Shown in pieces: positions 21,304-31,491 of a DNA stretch of 64,000 nt. Source of the DNA: Dioszegia crocea. Taxonomy: Eukaryota > Basidiomycota > Tremellomycetes > Tremellales > Bulleribasidiaceae. The DNA lies in NCBI GenBank assembly GCA_001600615.1, contig BCKK01000002.1, forward strand, positions 526,809 through 590,808, written 5' to 3'. The translations under genes were made by a program, and so were the position numbers. The stretch's first letter is position 1. Each line of letters starts with the position of its first letter. The notes under the pieces were generated by a model, which made no database searches, had not been told where the DNA came from, and saw only the letters and a program-made list of their open reading frames with translations.

Positions 21304-22496
21304 ATGCCACGACTGAAGATCGCGCTTCAGTTTCACCAAGCCGCAGCTCAGAGAGCAGAGGCAGCGAAGAAGGTAGAAAAACATACCGACGCCAAAGCTC
21401 AGTCAGTCAAAGCGAGCTCGTCCGGTTTAAAGAAGGCGCAGAAAAAGGCTCGTCTAGCTGCTCGTTTCCCCAAAACGCCCTCCACTACAGACTTGACCAA
21501 TCCCTCTGCCAACACCATCGAATCTGGTCCTTCGACCACCACACCTGTAGTGGAGGCTAGACAGGACAAGGGCAAATCTAAAGCTATAATCCCCTTCGTG
21601 CCCGATGACTCCATCCTCCTTCTTGGCGAAGCCAACTTCTCTTTCGCCCTCTCCCTCATCGTTCACCATCGTCATCCAGCCCACCAGATCCTCGCAACGA
21701 CTTACGACTCTCAAAAAGTCTGCTTTGAGAAGTATCCCGATGCGGAGGAGAATGTGCGAGAGCTGCAGGAAAGGGGTGTCGGGGTGGAGTTTGGCGTGGA
21801 TGGAGGTGCGCTTGACAATTGCAAGAAGGTGGGGAAAGGGAGGTGGTCGAGAGTGATTATGAACTTCCCGCATACCGGTAGGTTAACTTGGCGCCCAACG
21901 TAGAGTCTAGCTGATTTTAAGGCTCTGGCATTAAAGACCAAGACCGGAACATCCGCGATAATCAACTCCTCCTCCTCCGTGTTCTGCGCTCCGTCAAACC
22001 TGTTCTCACGGAGGGGCCTGATCGTCTACTACCGGGCTCGCATTCCGGAAAGGCGACAAGTAAGAAGAGGAAGAAGGGAGATGACGAAGATGAGGAAGAA
22101 GATCCCGCGGCGGAAGTCACGGATGAGGAGGAGGCGGAGGATGTCTTTTCGGACGACGAGGACTATACCAATCCCCACGTCCTTACCACATCGACAACTT
22201 TCACACCACCAAAGAAACCTGGAACTGTCCTCTTCACACTCCTCGACCAGGCTCCTTACTCCCTGTGGTCGCTCCGCGCACTCGCTATCCGCCCTCCACA
22301 CGTACTCCCCGGCACAAAGCTGCCACAGCCCAAATACAAGCTTTTGCGGTCGTTCAGATTCGATCCTGGGCAATATCCCGGTTATGCGCACAGAAGGACG
22401 TTGGGGTTTAAGGAAGGCGTGAGCAAGAGCGGGAACGAGGAGATATTAGGGCGGAAAGGGGAGGCGAGGACTTGGGAGTTTGCTCCTTCAAAATAG
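21304..22496 (+). CDS. BMT5: 25S rRNA (uridine-N3) methyltransferase BMT5-like
   Basis: The protein has a basic, Ala/Lys-rich N-terminus suited to nucleolar targeting. The DUF2431/BMT5 core follows: L-L-L-G-E-A-N-F-S-F-A, A-T-T-Y-D-S, Y-P-D-A-E-E-N, and I-M-N-F-P-H-T-G split by one intron (GTAGGT...TTTAAG, about 21880-21921). An acidic insert (E-D-E-E-E-D-P) precedes the C-terminal part, which includes P-Y-S-L-W and F-R-F-D-P-G-Q-Y-P-G-Y-A-H-R-R-T-L-G-F. BMT5 methylates a uridine of large-subunit rRNA. The gene ends 95 bp from the end of the convergent oxidase gene. Confidence 0.88.
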
Positions 22497-22591
22497 GAGG
22501 GGATAGCAGCTGAGATGCTGAAGATGTGCGATGCATCGTATACAATCTGGTCTAGGTGGAAATTACATCTAATCACAAGATACAAACTGGA

Positions 22592-24339
22592 CTATCCAAC
22601 TAGTTTGGCAAAACCCTCGTATGTCACCTCTTCCTTCGCATGGCCGACTTTGACTCTCAGTTTCGACAGCCGTTCAGGGGTCACTCGGAAACTGGCCGGC
22701 ATGGCCGGGTCCCAATTGCCTGTCTGCATATACTCGGCGAGCGCTGGCGCACAAATGAAGATGCGAGCCATACCTGGAAGATCAGCTATCTGACTTTAGA
22801 CTGATGCGTTGGCCAGTCATCACTCACCATGTCCGTTATATCCGGCAGCAACGAATTGACCAGGCTTATCAGGCACATCGCCGATGAATGGGATGGCATC
22901 GGGAGTCTTCAAAGTCAGCTGGAAATGCTTCAACCTAAGGGATGGACTGACCATGCCGATAATGCCTGTCCAAGCGTAATCGTGCCCCTGTTTCGTACCC
23001 TTTGCGGCAAGACTTGGGTCCCACCCGCCGGCAGCATACAGGCTGGCGAACTGGCCCATGGCGTTTTCAGTGATCTCATCGGCAGGTCTGGAATCGTCTA
23101 CCGAGTTGACGATGGATTGCTGCACAGCAGGTGACATGCCGTCCCATCGGCGGGAGGTGCCAAGTACGATCGACTGGTCAGGACGAGGGGCACTGATAAT
23201 CAGCTATGGATAGATGTATCACTAAGTTGCAACTCACACCGAATAAAAGTTGTGAACCAGATAGCGCATCGAGCTACTCATCAGCTGAATACAAATGACG
23301 ATCATGCCGACTCACAAACTAGGCTCGAGATGCGGGAACTTCTCCTGCCCATTTGGCGCCCGTGGGAGCAACACTGCTTGGGCTCGCCAAGGGGTAATCA
23401 GGCCTTCAAGCTCGGGCACTACAGCCTGACTATACGCGTTGGTGGCAAAGACGACCTTCCCCGCTTTGACAGATCCACGAGGGGTCGTCACCGTCCATGA
23501 TACACCGTCGTCCGCTTGGGTCACTGAGTGGACAGGCGCATATGCGTACAGCTCATAGCCGCCCTTCTCGACATTGAGAGTGTGGATGCCCAATGTGAGT
23601 TTGGCGGGGTTGAGCGTCGCCGCGGGCCATTTGTAAGCGCCAATGGATGCGTTGACTCTGCTTTCCTGGTCTGTCAGATTACGTCTTACTGTCTGACTTA
23701 CCTTACGCGCAGAGTCGCCGTCCAAGATAGAGTAACCCTCAGGCTCACCGCCAGCCTCTCGCAATCCTGCCAGGGCCGTTGCCTCGTATTGCAGAAACTC
23801 CTCCGTCATGCAGACATCATATGTGGGTCGAGGAGTCCACTCGCACTCGATCTTATTCTTGTTGATGAATTCATCCACACTGAAAGTTAGAACTGATCAA
23901 GGCTCACAGACATGACTTACCGGTGTAGGACCTCGGCCTCGGAAGAGAGTATGTGCTTCGCCTCGTCACCACCGTGCATTCCTGAAAAGGCTGTAAATCC
24001 TCTCGCGGCGTCAGGTCTGCAATGTCCTGCATTACGACCACTGGCACCGGAGCAAATCTCGCGAGCTTCGAGCACGACGATCTCTCTGGGTCGATCCGCC
24101 GAATTGAGCAATGTGTGAGCTACGACCGCACCTGAGATGTCAGCGCATCCCGGAATAAAGAGCGTCAGGATCATACCACACATGCCGCTTCCAACAATCA
24201 CGACATCGGCTTCAGAAGGCAGAGCATCGTCTTTCCCCTGATTAAGCAAAGGGTGATCCCGAGTGGTGTGCTGCCATACTGATAGCTCGCCCAACGGGAC
24301 AGGCAGATGCGGGTGAGGTCTAGTGGTGGCGATAGGCAT
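22592..24339 (-). CDS. FAD-dependent amine/amino-acid oxidase (DAO family)
   Basis: The N-terminus holds the dinucleotide-binding fold V-V-I-V-G-S-G-M-C-G-A-V-V-A-H, followed by V-L-E-A-R-E-I-C-S-G-A-S-G-R-N-A-G-H. This matches the DAO superfamily (sarcosine or glycine oxidase-like). Later conserved parts are F-A-T-N-A-Y, I-T-P-W-R-A-Q, W-T-G-I-I-G-M-T-P-D and P-G-Q-F-V-A-A-G-Y-N-G-H-G-M-A-R. Several introns are present; the first splits the G-x-G motif. The substrate is not determined by sequence. The gene is divergent from an ACS-family permease, which fits uptake plus oxidation of a nitrogen-containing compound, but this is inference. Confidence 0.88.
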
Positions 24340-24972
24340 CCTTGGTGGCGAGCAACGGTGTCGTGTCGCTATCTCAATATCCTTGGGAGATACCTGATAA
24401 CTAAATTACTTTCTCTGTACCCCGCAACTCCAGGAGTCCAAGGCAAGGCTTATCGGACCTCGGCTCGACGATCCGGGTCCCAGGCCCGAGTTCGGAGAAT
24501 AGGCTATCGGATCTGGCCGACATTCCTCATGGAGGCGTGGTGGAGGCGCGGGCCGAGAGAGCGAGAGGCACGAGATTGCTATTTTAGAATCGCGCTAAAC
24601 GATAAATGAGCGGAGATTGAGAGCAGATAGGGCCTAATCTTCGAGGCGGATCTTCTTCAGCTGACCATTTGATAGCTCACCCTTCCATCTCCCTCCTTCG
24701 ATAAGGTCCTAGCGGCGCTTGTAGATGGCAATTTAGATTGCGACCGTGGCTGACCGAAAGATCGACCCGGCACCGAGGGCGGCGCCGCGGCAAAGTGGGC
24801 GCTCCAGAGTCCATATACCCCTTCGCGCTCCAAGCTTATCGGATGTCGGAAGCCACTGCCGGCTGGCTCACACGACACGATCAGCTTGCGGGGAGAGATA
24901 TGAGAGATGTCAGACACTCTCAATCGTACATCAAGCCAGTTGACCCCTTTTCATCGCCCCAGGCAGTCCACA
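24340..24972. promoter_or_regulatory. Shared divergent promoter, oxidase / ACS permease
   Basis: The motif GCTTATCGGANNTCGG occurs at 24448-24463 and 24834-24849, and a related GCTATCGGATCTGG begins at 24503. Each combines a GATA-factor core (TATC) with a CGG triplet. Further GATA cores occur (for example in CTGATAAC near 24393). Joint nitrogen control by a GATA factor is a reasonable inference, not shown. Confidence 0.45.
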
Positions 24973-27005
24973 ATGTCCGCCGAACACCCAACGACATCGA
25001 CGATGAGTGGCGCTATTGCCAAGGGTCACTCAGCTTCCGAGCCTACCGCAGTTGCTATTGTCGACCCCAGCGCGAGTATTGATCCTCAGACGGGTGCTGT
25101 CATTGAGAAGAAGTCTTCGGTTGAGCGGCTCTTCGTCGCTCGACTGGACGCCATCTTGCTTGTCACCTGCTGCATCACTCAGGTGCTGAAGTAGTGAGCC
25201 TTGTGCGAGCGGCCTGCAGTTACTGCCATGCTGACACACTGCAGCCTTGACCAGCAGAATATCAACAATGCCTACGTCTCGGGCATGAAGGAGGGTGAGT
25301 AACTCCTCTGCGTCAGCGATGGATGTCCCCGCAGCTGACTTAGCCAGACCTCAACCTCCTCGGCAATGAGTACAACTTCTTCACCACCTTCTTCAACGTT
25401 GGGTGAGCACATCTCCGTCATGCTACCCTCTCCTCATGACTTGCTGACCTTTGCAGATACGCGGTCTTCCTCATCCCCTCTCAAATCATCATCACTCGAA
25501 TCCGGCCCAGTCTTTGGCTCCCATGCCTCGAGGTCTGCTGGGGAACTCTCACTCTTTTTATGTTCAAGGTCACCGATGCGCGTCAGGTCTATGCTATCCG
25601 AGCTTTCCTTGGCGCCTTCGAGGCTTCGGCTTACCCTGGAGCGCTCATGCTATTGATGAGCTGGTACACTCCCCGTGAAATCGCCTTCCGCATCGGCTTC
25701 TACCACGCATGCCAATCTAGTGAGTTTCATAAGCCTTTTAAAGTCTCGCAAGCTGATATGTACAGTCGGCTTGATGGTGTCTGGCGCTCTGCAGACCGCG
25801 ATCCAGAGGACATTGAACAACACCCACGGTCTGGCAGGCTGGCGTTGGATGTTTGTAAGTCTGGAGCACTTTGCATCGTCACCTAGCTCACGCTCCAGAT
25901 CATCAACGGAGTCATCACTATCTGTTGGGGACTTATGGGCCTCTTCTTGATCCCTGACTTCCCCTCCAACAGGAAGTAAGTATTGCGACGGCGCGTGTTT
26001 TGCCCTGCTAATTGTACAGCCCCTGGTCGTTCTGGCTCAAAGACCACCATATCGACATCGCCAAGCAGCGATCTTTGCGCTTCCGACGTGCTGATAACAA
26101 GAAGTTCACTTTGGGATCCGTCATCAGGACCTTTAAGCAGCCTCAAATCTACTTCTTCGCCACCCTCTATCCTGCAACCGTCCTTGCTCAGGCTGGCTAC
26201 CAATGTGAGTCGGCCTCTGCTCAAGTCGTCTCTGGTAATCCATGCTGACTGATCAGACTTCAACTTGTTCCTCAAGGCTCTCAAGGATGACCAAGGAAAC
26301 CAGCTGTGGTCCACCGAAGCCATCAACGCTATCCCCATTGCGGGTTCAGCCATCACCGTCATCACAGTCTGGGTCTACTCGTTCCTGTCCGACTACTTCC
26401 AAAAGCGGTGGCTTATCGTCTTCATCCAAGCTGTTTGGGGCATCATCCCGTGCATCATCTTGAGCGTCTGGGAAGTTCCCCTTGGTGCAAAGTACTTCAG
26501 TTGTAAGTCGTGTGATATGTGACTTGTCCCAGGGATAGCTTCTGACAAGCAGACTTCGCATGCTACCTCTCCTTGGGTACCGCACCTTCCATCTTTGCCT
26601 GGATGTCCGATCTATGCCCACACGACGCAGAGTCCCGAGCATTCATCATCGGCTTTTCTATCGCTTTGTACTACGCCGTCGGTAAGTCGAGACACAGCAC
26701 AAACATCGGACAGAAGCTGACTTACAGGTGCCTGGTCCAACGTCTTAATCTGGCCTGCATCCGAAGTGCCCCACTACCGCGTGGCATGGCAAACCAGCAT
26801 CGCCCTCTGGCTGCTCGTCATCATCGAGCTTGGCGCCTTGCGATATGTCGAGATCAAGTATATCCGTCCACGGAACATCCGCATCACGCAGCAATTGGAG
26901 GCGGAACAGGCGTATGAAGGGGCCGACAATGTTCGGTTGGGTGATGGTGGGGAAGACGACTTGGACAAGAAGGATGGCGGTATGGACAGGGTCCGAGCTG
27001 TCTAG
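24973..27005 (+). CDS. MFS permease, anion:cation symporter (ACS) family
   Basis: The spliced product has an N-terminal hydrophilic tail, then the ACS pattern L-D-Q-Q-N-I-N-N-A-Y-V-S-G-M-K-E-D-L, N-E-Y-N-F-F-T-T-F-F-N-V-G-Y, R-A-F-L-G-A-F-E-A-S-A-Y-P-G and W-R-W-M-F-I-I-N-G. It has about 12 membrane segments and a charged C-terminal tail. Relatives (DAL5, FEN2, LIZ1-type) import allantoate, pantothenate, nicotinate or similar organic anions at the plasma membrane. About nine introns. The divergent neighbour is an FAD amine/amino-acid oxidase, so a nitrogen-containing substrate is plausible but unproven. Confidence 0.9.
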
Positions 27006-27172
27006 GGCGGGATCGGTCTCGGGATATCTGGTTTGTGATTGTATAAAGGTTTACTGGGTTGTTTTGTATGGTACGAAGCAAAGTATAGTACGTTGATTTA
27101 TGAAATTTTGGAAATGCTACAGGTTTTGCATGAGGTATCTGAGATGACCATCATGGCTATCTTTCTGGATCT

Positions 27173-28223
27173 TTAAATAAACTTCTTCGCAAAGTCAATG
27201 GCGACCTTGGCAGCATCCTCCTTCTGCTTCTTCTCGCTCTCGACCATGTCGTCGCCTCGGACCGCGAAGCCGTGGACGGCGTTGGGGTAAATTTTGAGTA
27301 GGACCTTGTCATCGCCCATGTTCTTGCGCAGGATGTCGGCTTGACCCTTCAGAGCGTCATCGGTGCACATGTCCTGATGGTCAGCTGTGGAGCTAGATTG
27401 TACGTGACTGAACTCACATCGTGGTCTCCCTTCAACAAGGCCGAGGGGACCTTGACGGTCTCCAGGTCGGCGTCGACGAGGAAAGAAGGGTGGTAAGAGA
27501 TGGCGACGTCGACCTTGGCGGGTTCCTGAGCGGCGAGGAAGACGTATCGTCCACCCCAGCAGAAACCGACAGCGATGATCTTGTCCCTGCCTGATCAGAC
27601 TTGACTAGGTGTCACATGACGATAAACTTACGTTGAGGGATCAGCCCGGACGGCATCGATGAACTTGTCAACGATAGGACGGGCGACTGAAATATCAGCT
27701 ACAATCCCATACCACCTAAGATCGACGTACCAGCCTCTCGGTGCTTGAGCAGCCATGGACCCAAAGTAGCGGCGGTCTGAGCAGTCGCTACAGCCTTGCT
27801 CGCCACAGTCGCCTGATCCTTGTCTCGCATGTTTGGTGTGATGGTCTTCAAGTAAGAGTTGGGGACTGCGTCGCCCTCGAAGACATCGGGAAGGAGGACC
27901 TTCCATCCGTTTCCAGCCCATTCGTCGGCAAGGAGCTTGGTGTTGACAAGGTCGACACCGAAGATGTCGGGAAGGAAAATAACGACTTGTGGATCAGCAT
28001 GCGCTTCCCACTGCTCAATATTCCTGACTTACCAGTCTGTTTGCCACTCGAAGAGGGCTTGGGGTTGGACACGTAGGTCCGAAGACCGTGGAGCACCTCG
28101 AAGTTGCCCATGGGCGTGCCCTCGTGGACATCTGCAGCGTCAGACAAGAATGAGGGACTCTCGTTGAGACTCACGCCCGGTGATGCAGCAGGGTGCGACA
28201 GAAGTTTGCTCGGTGCTCGACAT
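27173..28223 (-). CDS. Dienelactone hydrolase family protein
   Basis: An alpha/beta hydrolase of the dienelactone hydrolase family. The N-terminus is M-S-S-T-E-Q-T-S-V-A-P-C-C-I-T-G. Catalytic features are visible: the nucleophile Cys in G-F-C-W-G-G, an Asp in G-D-H-D-D and the His in H-G-F. I-F-L-P-D-I-F-G-V-D is also typical. Family enzymes open lactone rings in aromatic catabolism, but most fungal members have unknown substrates. Five or so introns. A TATA-like stretch lies at about 28271-28277, some 50 bp upstream of the start, in the 222-bp divergent promoter shared with the H3-tail-like gene. Confidence 0.9.
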
Positions 28224-28445
28224 TTTGTTGTATTGTGATTGTATGAGATGAAGATGGATGGGAAGTCTCCATATATAGAGTAAGCGAGCTGCCTTCGCGA
28301 ACGCCGTTACGGCCGGAAAGAGATGACATCAGACCACGTGCACCTCAGGCCATGTTTCACCTTACGGAAGCTAAATAGCTGCTGGAAGTAACACAGTTAT
28401 AGATCTATTGACTGCCTGTCTATACGCAGCTCCCAGACTTTGACA

Positions 28446-29923
28446 ATGCGCACGAAACAGACAGCCAGGTCACGCTCAGGCTACAGCAGGGCACCTCGTC
28501 AACAGCTGCCGCAGATTGTTGACGGAGATGTGAAGCCCGAATGCGGTGGTCAGTCCCAGTCCGCTTGATGTCTACCGTCGGGCGCTCATCAGCTAGTCAA
28601 GGAAACGATTGCTTCTCTCAAGTATGGGAACCCACGACTGGTAATGCGTAACAACCGTCTAGGCGACGAAGGCGTCAGTGCATTGATCACGGCATTCGAA
28701 CCACCTTGTCAGCCAGGCTCGACAATGTCGGAACAGGATGTTTCCTTGCGATACTTCGAGATAGCCAATAATGGCGTGGCAGGCGTGGGGCTGAAGTCGA
28801 TTATGGAGTATGCGGCTAGGAATCTGGAACTGTCGGAGCTACATACTGAGGTGGATTTGGCGGAGGTGAGTGCATCTTTTCCGTTGCGGAAGGCCAGCCT
28901 GATCATCAAGGTTCGACAAGACATCGGATCTATCATTACTTGCCTCAACATGTCACACGTGCGGGTGCTGTCCCTCGAGTTTAAGCCCGTGTCAACATGA
29001 TATCACATCATTCAGCTTTCCAACGCACTTTCTGCCCCTCATCTTACCAGACTCAAATTGATCGGCTGTCAGCTAGACACGGCATCTGGTGTAGCGATAA
29101 GCCAGTACCTATGCGATCCTCGCTCCCGTAACCTCGAGTTTCTCAACATCGCATGCGACGAGCCAGGTAGCAGCATCGGAATCGAGGGATTACAATCGAT
29201 TGTCAATAACATCCGAGACGGGAACTTCAGCCTCACAGGCCTTGGCATAACTTGTGGGGACATCAGGTACCCAGCCAAGTGCTCCTCCTCGATGAAAGCC
29301 GAAGATCGTCTGGATGAAGAAGAAAAGAAGAAGAAAGAAGAAAAGCAGGCCAGATTACTGGCCCGCTGCCTTGGGAGGACGAGGACTTTTTATCAGCTGG
29401 GACGGAGGGTGCAGCTTGCTGCAAGCCGATTTCTACCGCTGGCTCGGATCATACTCAACGCCAAACCACCCTCCCCTATCTCCTCGTCCCAGTCGATTTC
29501 ACCAGTCGCCATCCCAACGACCACCCCGCATTCCAAACTCTTGGACTTGCCCTCTGAAGTCATCGACCTCGTCCTTCGTCATGCTACTGGCGACGTAGAT
29601 GCCTTGTCGTCCGCTCAATATGGTCGGCTGCGGCGCGAAGCTGCGGATAAGCAAAGATTGCAGGCGACGGTGGCGGCTGCGCGAGGAGCAGGGTATCCCT
29701 TCCGCAACGAGTGGATGCAATGGGCAGGCTTAATGTGGCCAGAGGAAGCACCGAGTAGAAAGGACAGACAGAGAAGTGAGTTTCGTTGACTTCCCTGATG
29801 GTCACAACTGATTGCATTCTAGGGTCCTCAGCCTCATCGTCGTCGTCGTCGTCATCTTCGTCGTCCACCACCTCCTCCCGCTCATCATCTTCCTCCCGGT
29901 CGTCCTCGTCCTCTTCTCCCTAA
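28446..29923 (+). CDS. RNI-type leucine-rich repeat protein with histone H3 tail-like N-terminus
   Basis: The first exon starts M-R-T-K-Q-T-A-R and continues to R-A-P-R-Q-Q-L. Histone H3 starts (M)A-R-T-K-Q-T-A-R and has A-P-R-K-Q-L at 15-20, so residues matching H3 R2-R8 are identical while K9 is replaced by Ser. After an intron (28549 to about 28596) come ribonuclease-inhibitor-type LRRs: V-M-R-N-N-R-L-G-D-E-G-V-S-A-L, E-I-A-N-N-G-V, L-T-R-L-K-L-I-G-C. Then follow a Lys/Glu-rich coil (about 29310), an F-box-like segment (L-D-L-P-S-E-V-I-D-L-V-L) and, after a last intron, a Ser-rich tail. LRR/F-box proteins often act as adaptors; the tail could engage readers or modifiers of H3K4. Exon 1 depends on the predicted splice; splice choice within the LRR part (about 28866-29013) is uncertain. 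Confidence 0.7.
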
Positions 29924-30354
29924 TCCCCATTATGATCTGCCCCGGTCGATTCCCCTAAACAATAATGCAGGCGAGCACATGTGTTGGCGAGGGGCGCCGG
30001 GCGGGCCAAGCGGGCATAGACATCAGCACGTTTTGTGTTCTGTATCCGGAACTAGTCCACACATTCGTATGCGCATACCTTGTAGATCTCCTAAAAGGTC
30101 ACCAAAGTCTCTGCCAGAACAAGGCATGCCTACCAACTGCTCGTCTTTAGCTGGAGACAGCGTAAAGCTTCGCCACCGGATTGTATACCAACGGCTAAAC
30201 TGGTGGATGGGATTAGCCGTTTCGCCCACCGCCCGACCTCGGGCATCGTCTTGCCTGCCTTCTCGACTCGAAAGTGTACAATTAGGAACTCACTGACATC
30301 TCTGCTGTATATCAGAACACTCAACCGAACTGGATTTGCTCACCGCACTCCAAA
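29924..30354. other. Intergenic, promoter side of the PhzF-like gene
   Basis: No supported frame and no clear repeat. It probably contains the LRR gene's 3' UTR and the PhzF-like promoter. Confidence 0.5.
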
Positions 30355-31389
30355 ATGTCGAAACTGTCATACCAAATCATCCATGCCTTTGCTACCTCTC
30401 CCAGCTCTGGAAATCCAGCAGCCGTGGTTCTCCTTCCCCCCGCTCGCGATGTCCCCCAGGACGCAGACGCCCAAACGCTCATTGCCCTTTACCCACCAGA
30501 CGACGTCCTCCAAGCAACAGCCGCTGAGGCAGATCAACCAATGACTGCCTTCGCCCTCCCTCTGTCCCCAAATCTCCAGTCGGCCAAGCAGTCATACGCC
30601 TTACGGTGGTTCAACCCCATCACCGAAGCCTGGCTATGCGGACATGCAACTATGGCTACGTCCGCCGTCCTGTTTGCTGCTCAACCTCAACTGGAGGAGG
30701 TGGAGTATACCACGATGAAGTATGGGCAAATTGTGGCGCGTCGAGGCGGAAAGGGTGGAGAAGGGGTAGAGGTGTCTATGGACTTCCCGGAGTTGACGGA
30801 TTTGGGCCCACTCGAGGCGTCGGAGAAGGAACGGTACCTGTCAGCGCTAGGTCAAGCTGCGAAGGGCTGGGATCAGTCAGCTATTCTGGACATGCTGGAT
30901 AGTCCGGACAGACTGCTGCTGGAATTGAAGCCGGAGTTTGACCTTGGCAAGCTTGAGATGGACTGCAAGAAGCTTGTGAGTGGGTACCCGGATTACATGC
31001 TGACGTTAGGCAAGTGTCGGTCCTAAGACTATCGTTTTGACTCAAGTTATGCCGAAGGAGAAAGGCGTCAAGGAGCAAATCCGGTCGCGGGTGTTTGTGA
31101 TCGTTCCTGGGTTTGAACACGAAGATCAAGTTGTGAGTCGCTTACCGGACCACGGGCTAATGTTCAGACTGGCTCGGCCCACTGCCTCATCATCCCATAC
31201 TTCCAAACTCATCCCGCTGCCACGGACCGATTCCGAGCTGCTCCGCCTGCCGAGACGGATGATGAGGGGAACCAGGTTGTTCGGTGTCGACAGGTCAGCC
31301 CGAGCGGGGGAGATTTGCTCGTTACGTGGCGGAAGAAAGACGGGAAGGTGCGAATCACTGGCAGGTGTATCGGCATGAAGACAGATTGA
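30355..31389 (+). CDS. PhzF-like isomerase/epimerase family protein
   Basis: The first exon shows the PhzF family features: I-I-H-A-F-A-T-S-P-S-S-G-N-P-A-A-V-V, M-T-A-F-A, L-R-W-F-N-P-I-T-E-A-W-L-C-G-H-A-T-M-A. Two short introns (about 30976-31010 and 31133-31170) lead to T-G-S-A-H-C-L-I-I-P-Y-F, S-P-S-G-G-D-L-L-V and the end at I-T-G-R-C. The family adopts a diaminopimelate-epimerase fold; a conserved Glu near the substrate pocket acts in PhzF, and W-F-N-P-I-T-E supplies one here. Most fungal members have no known substrate. The gene ends convergent with the DUF2264 gene, 102 bp away. Confidence 0.88.
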
Positions 31390-31491
31390 ATGCAAAGTCT
31401 GGAATAACGATACATGGACTCAGGCACACTAGCTTGTCCGCTACCCTTGAAGGTGGACACTTGCAAATGGGCAGACCTTGACCAGGTCTGA

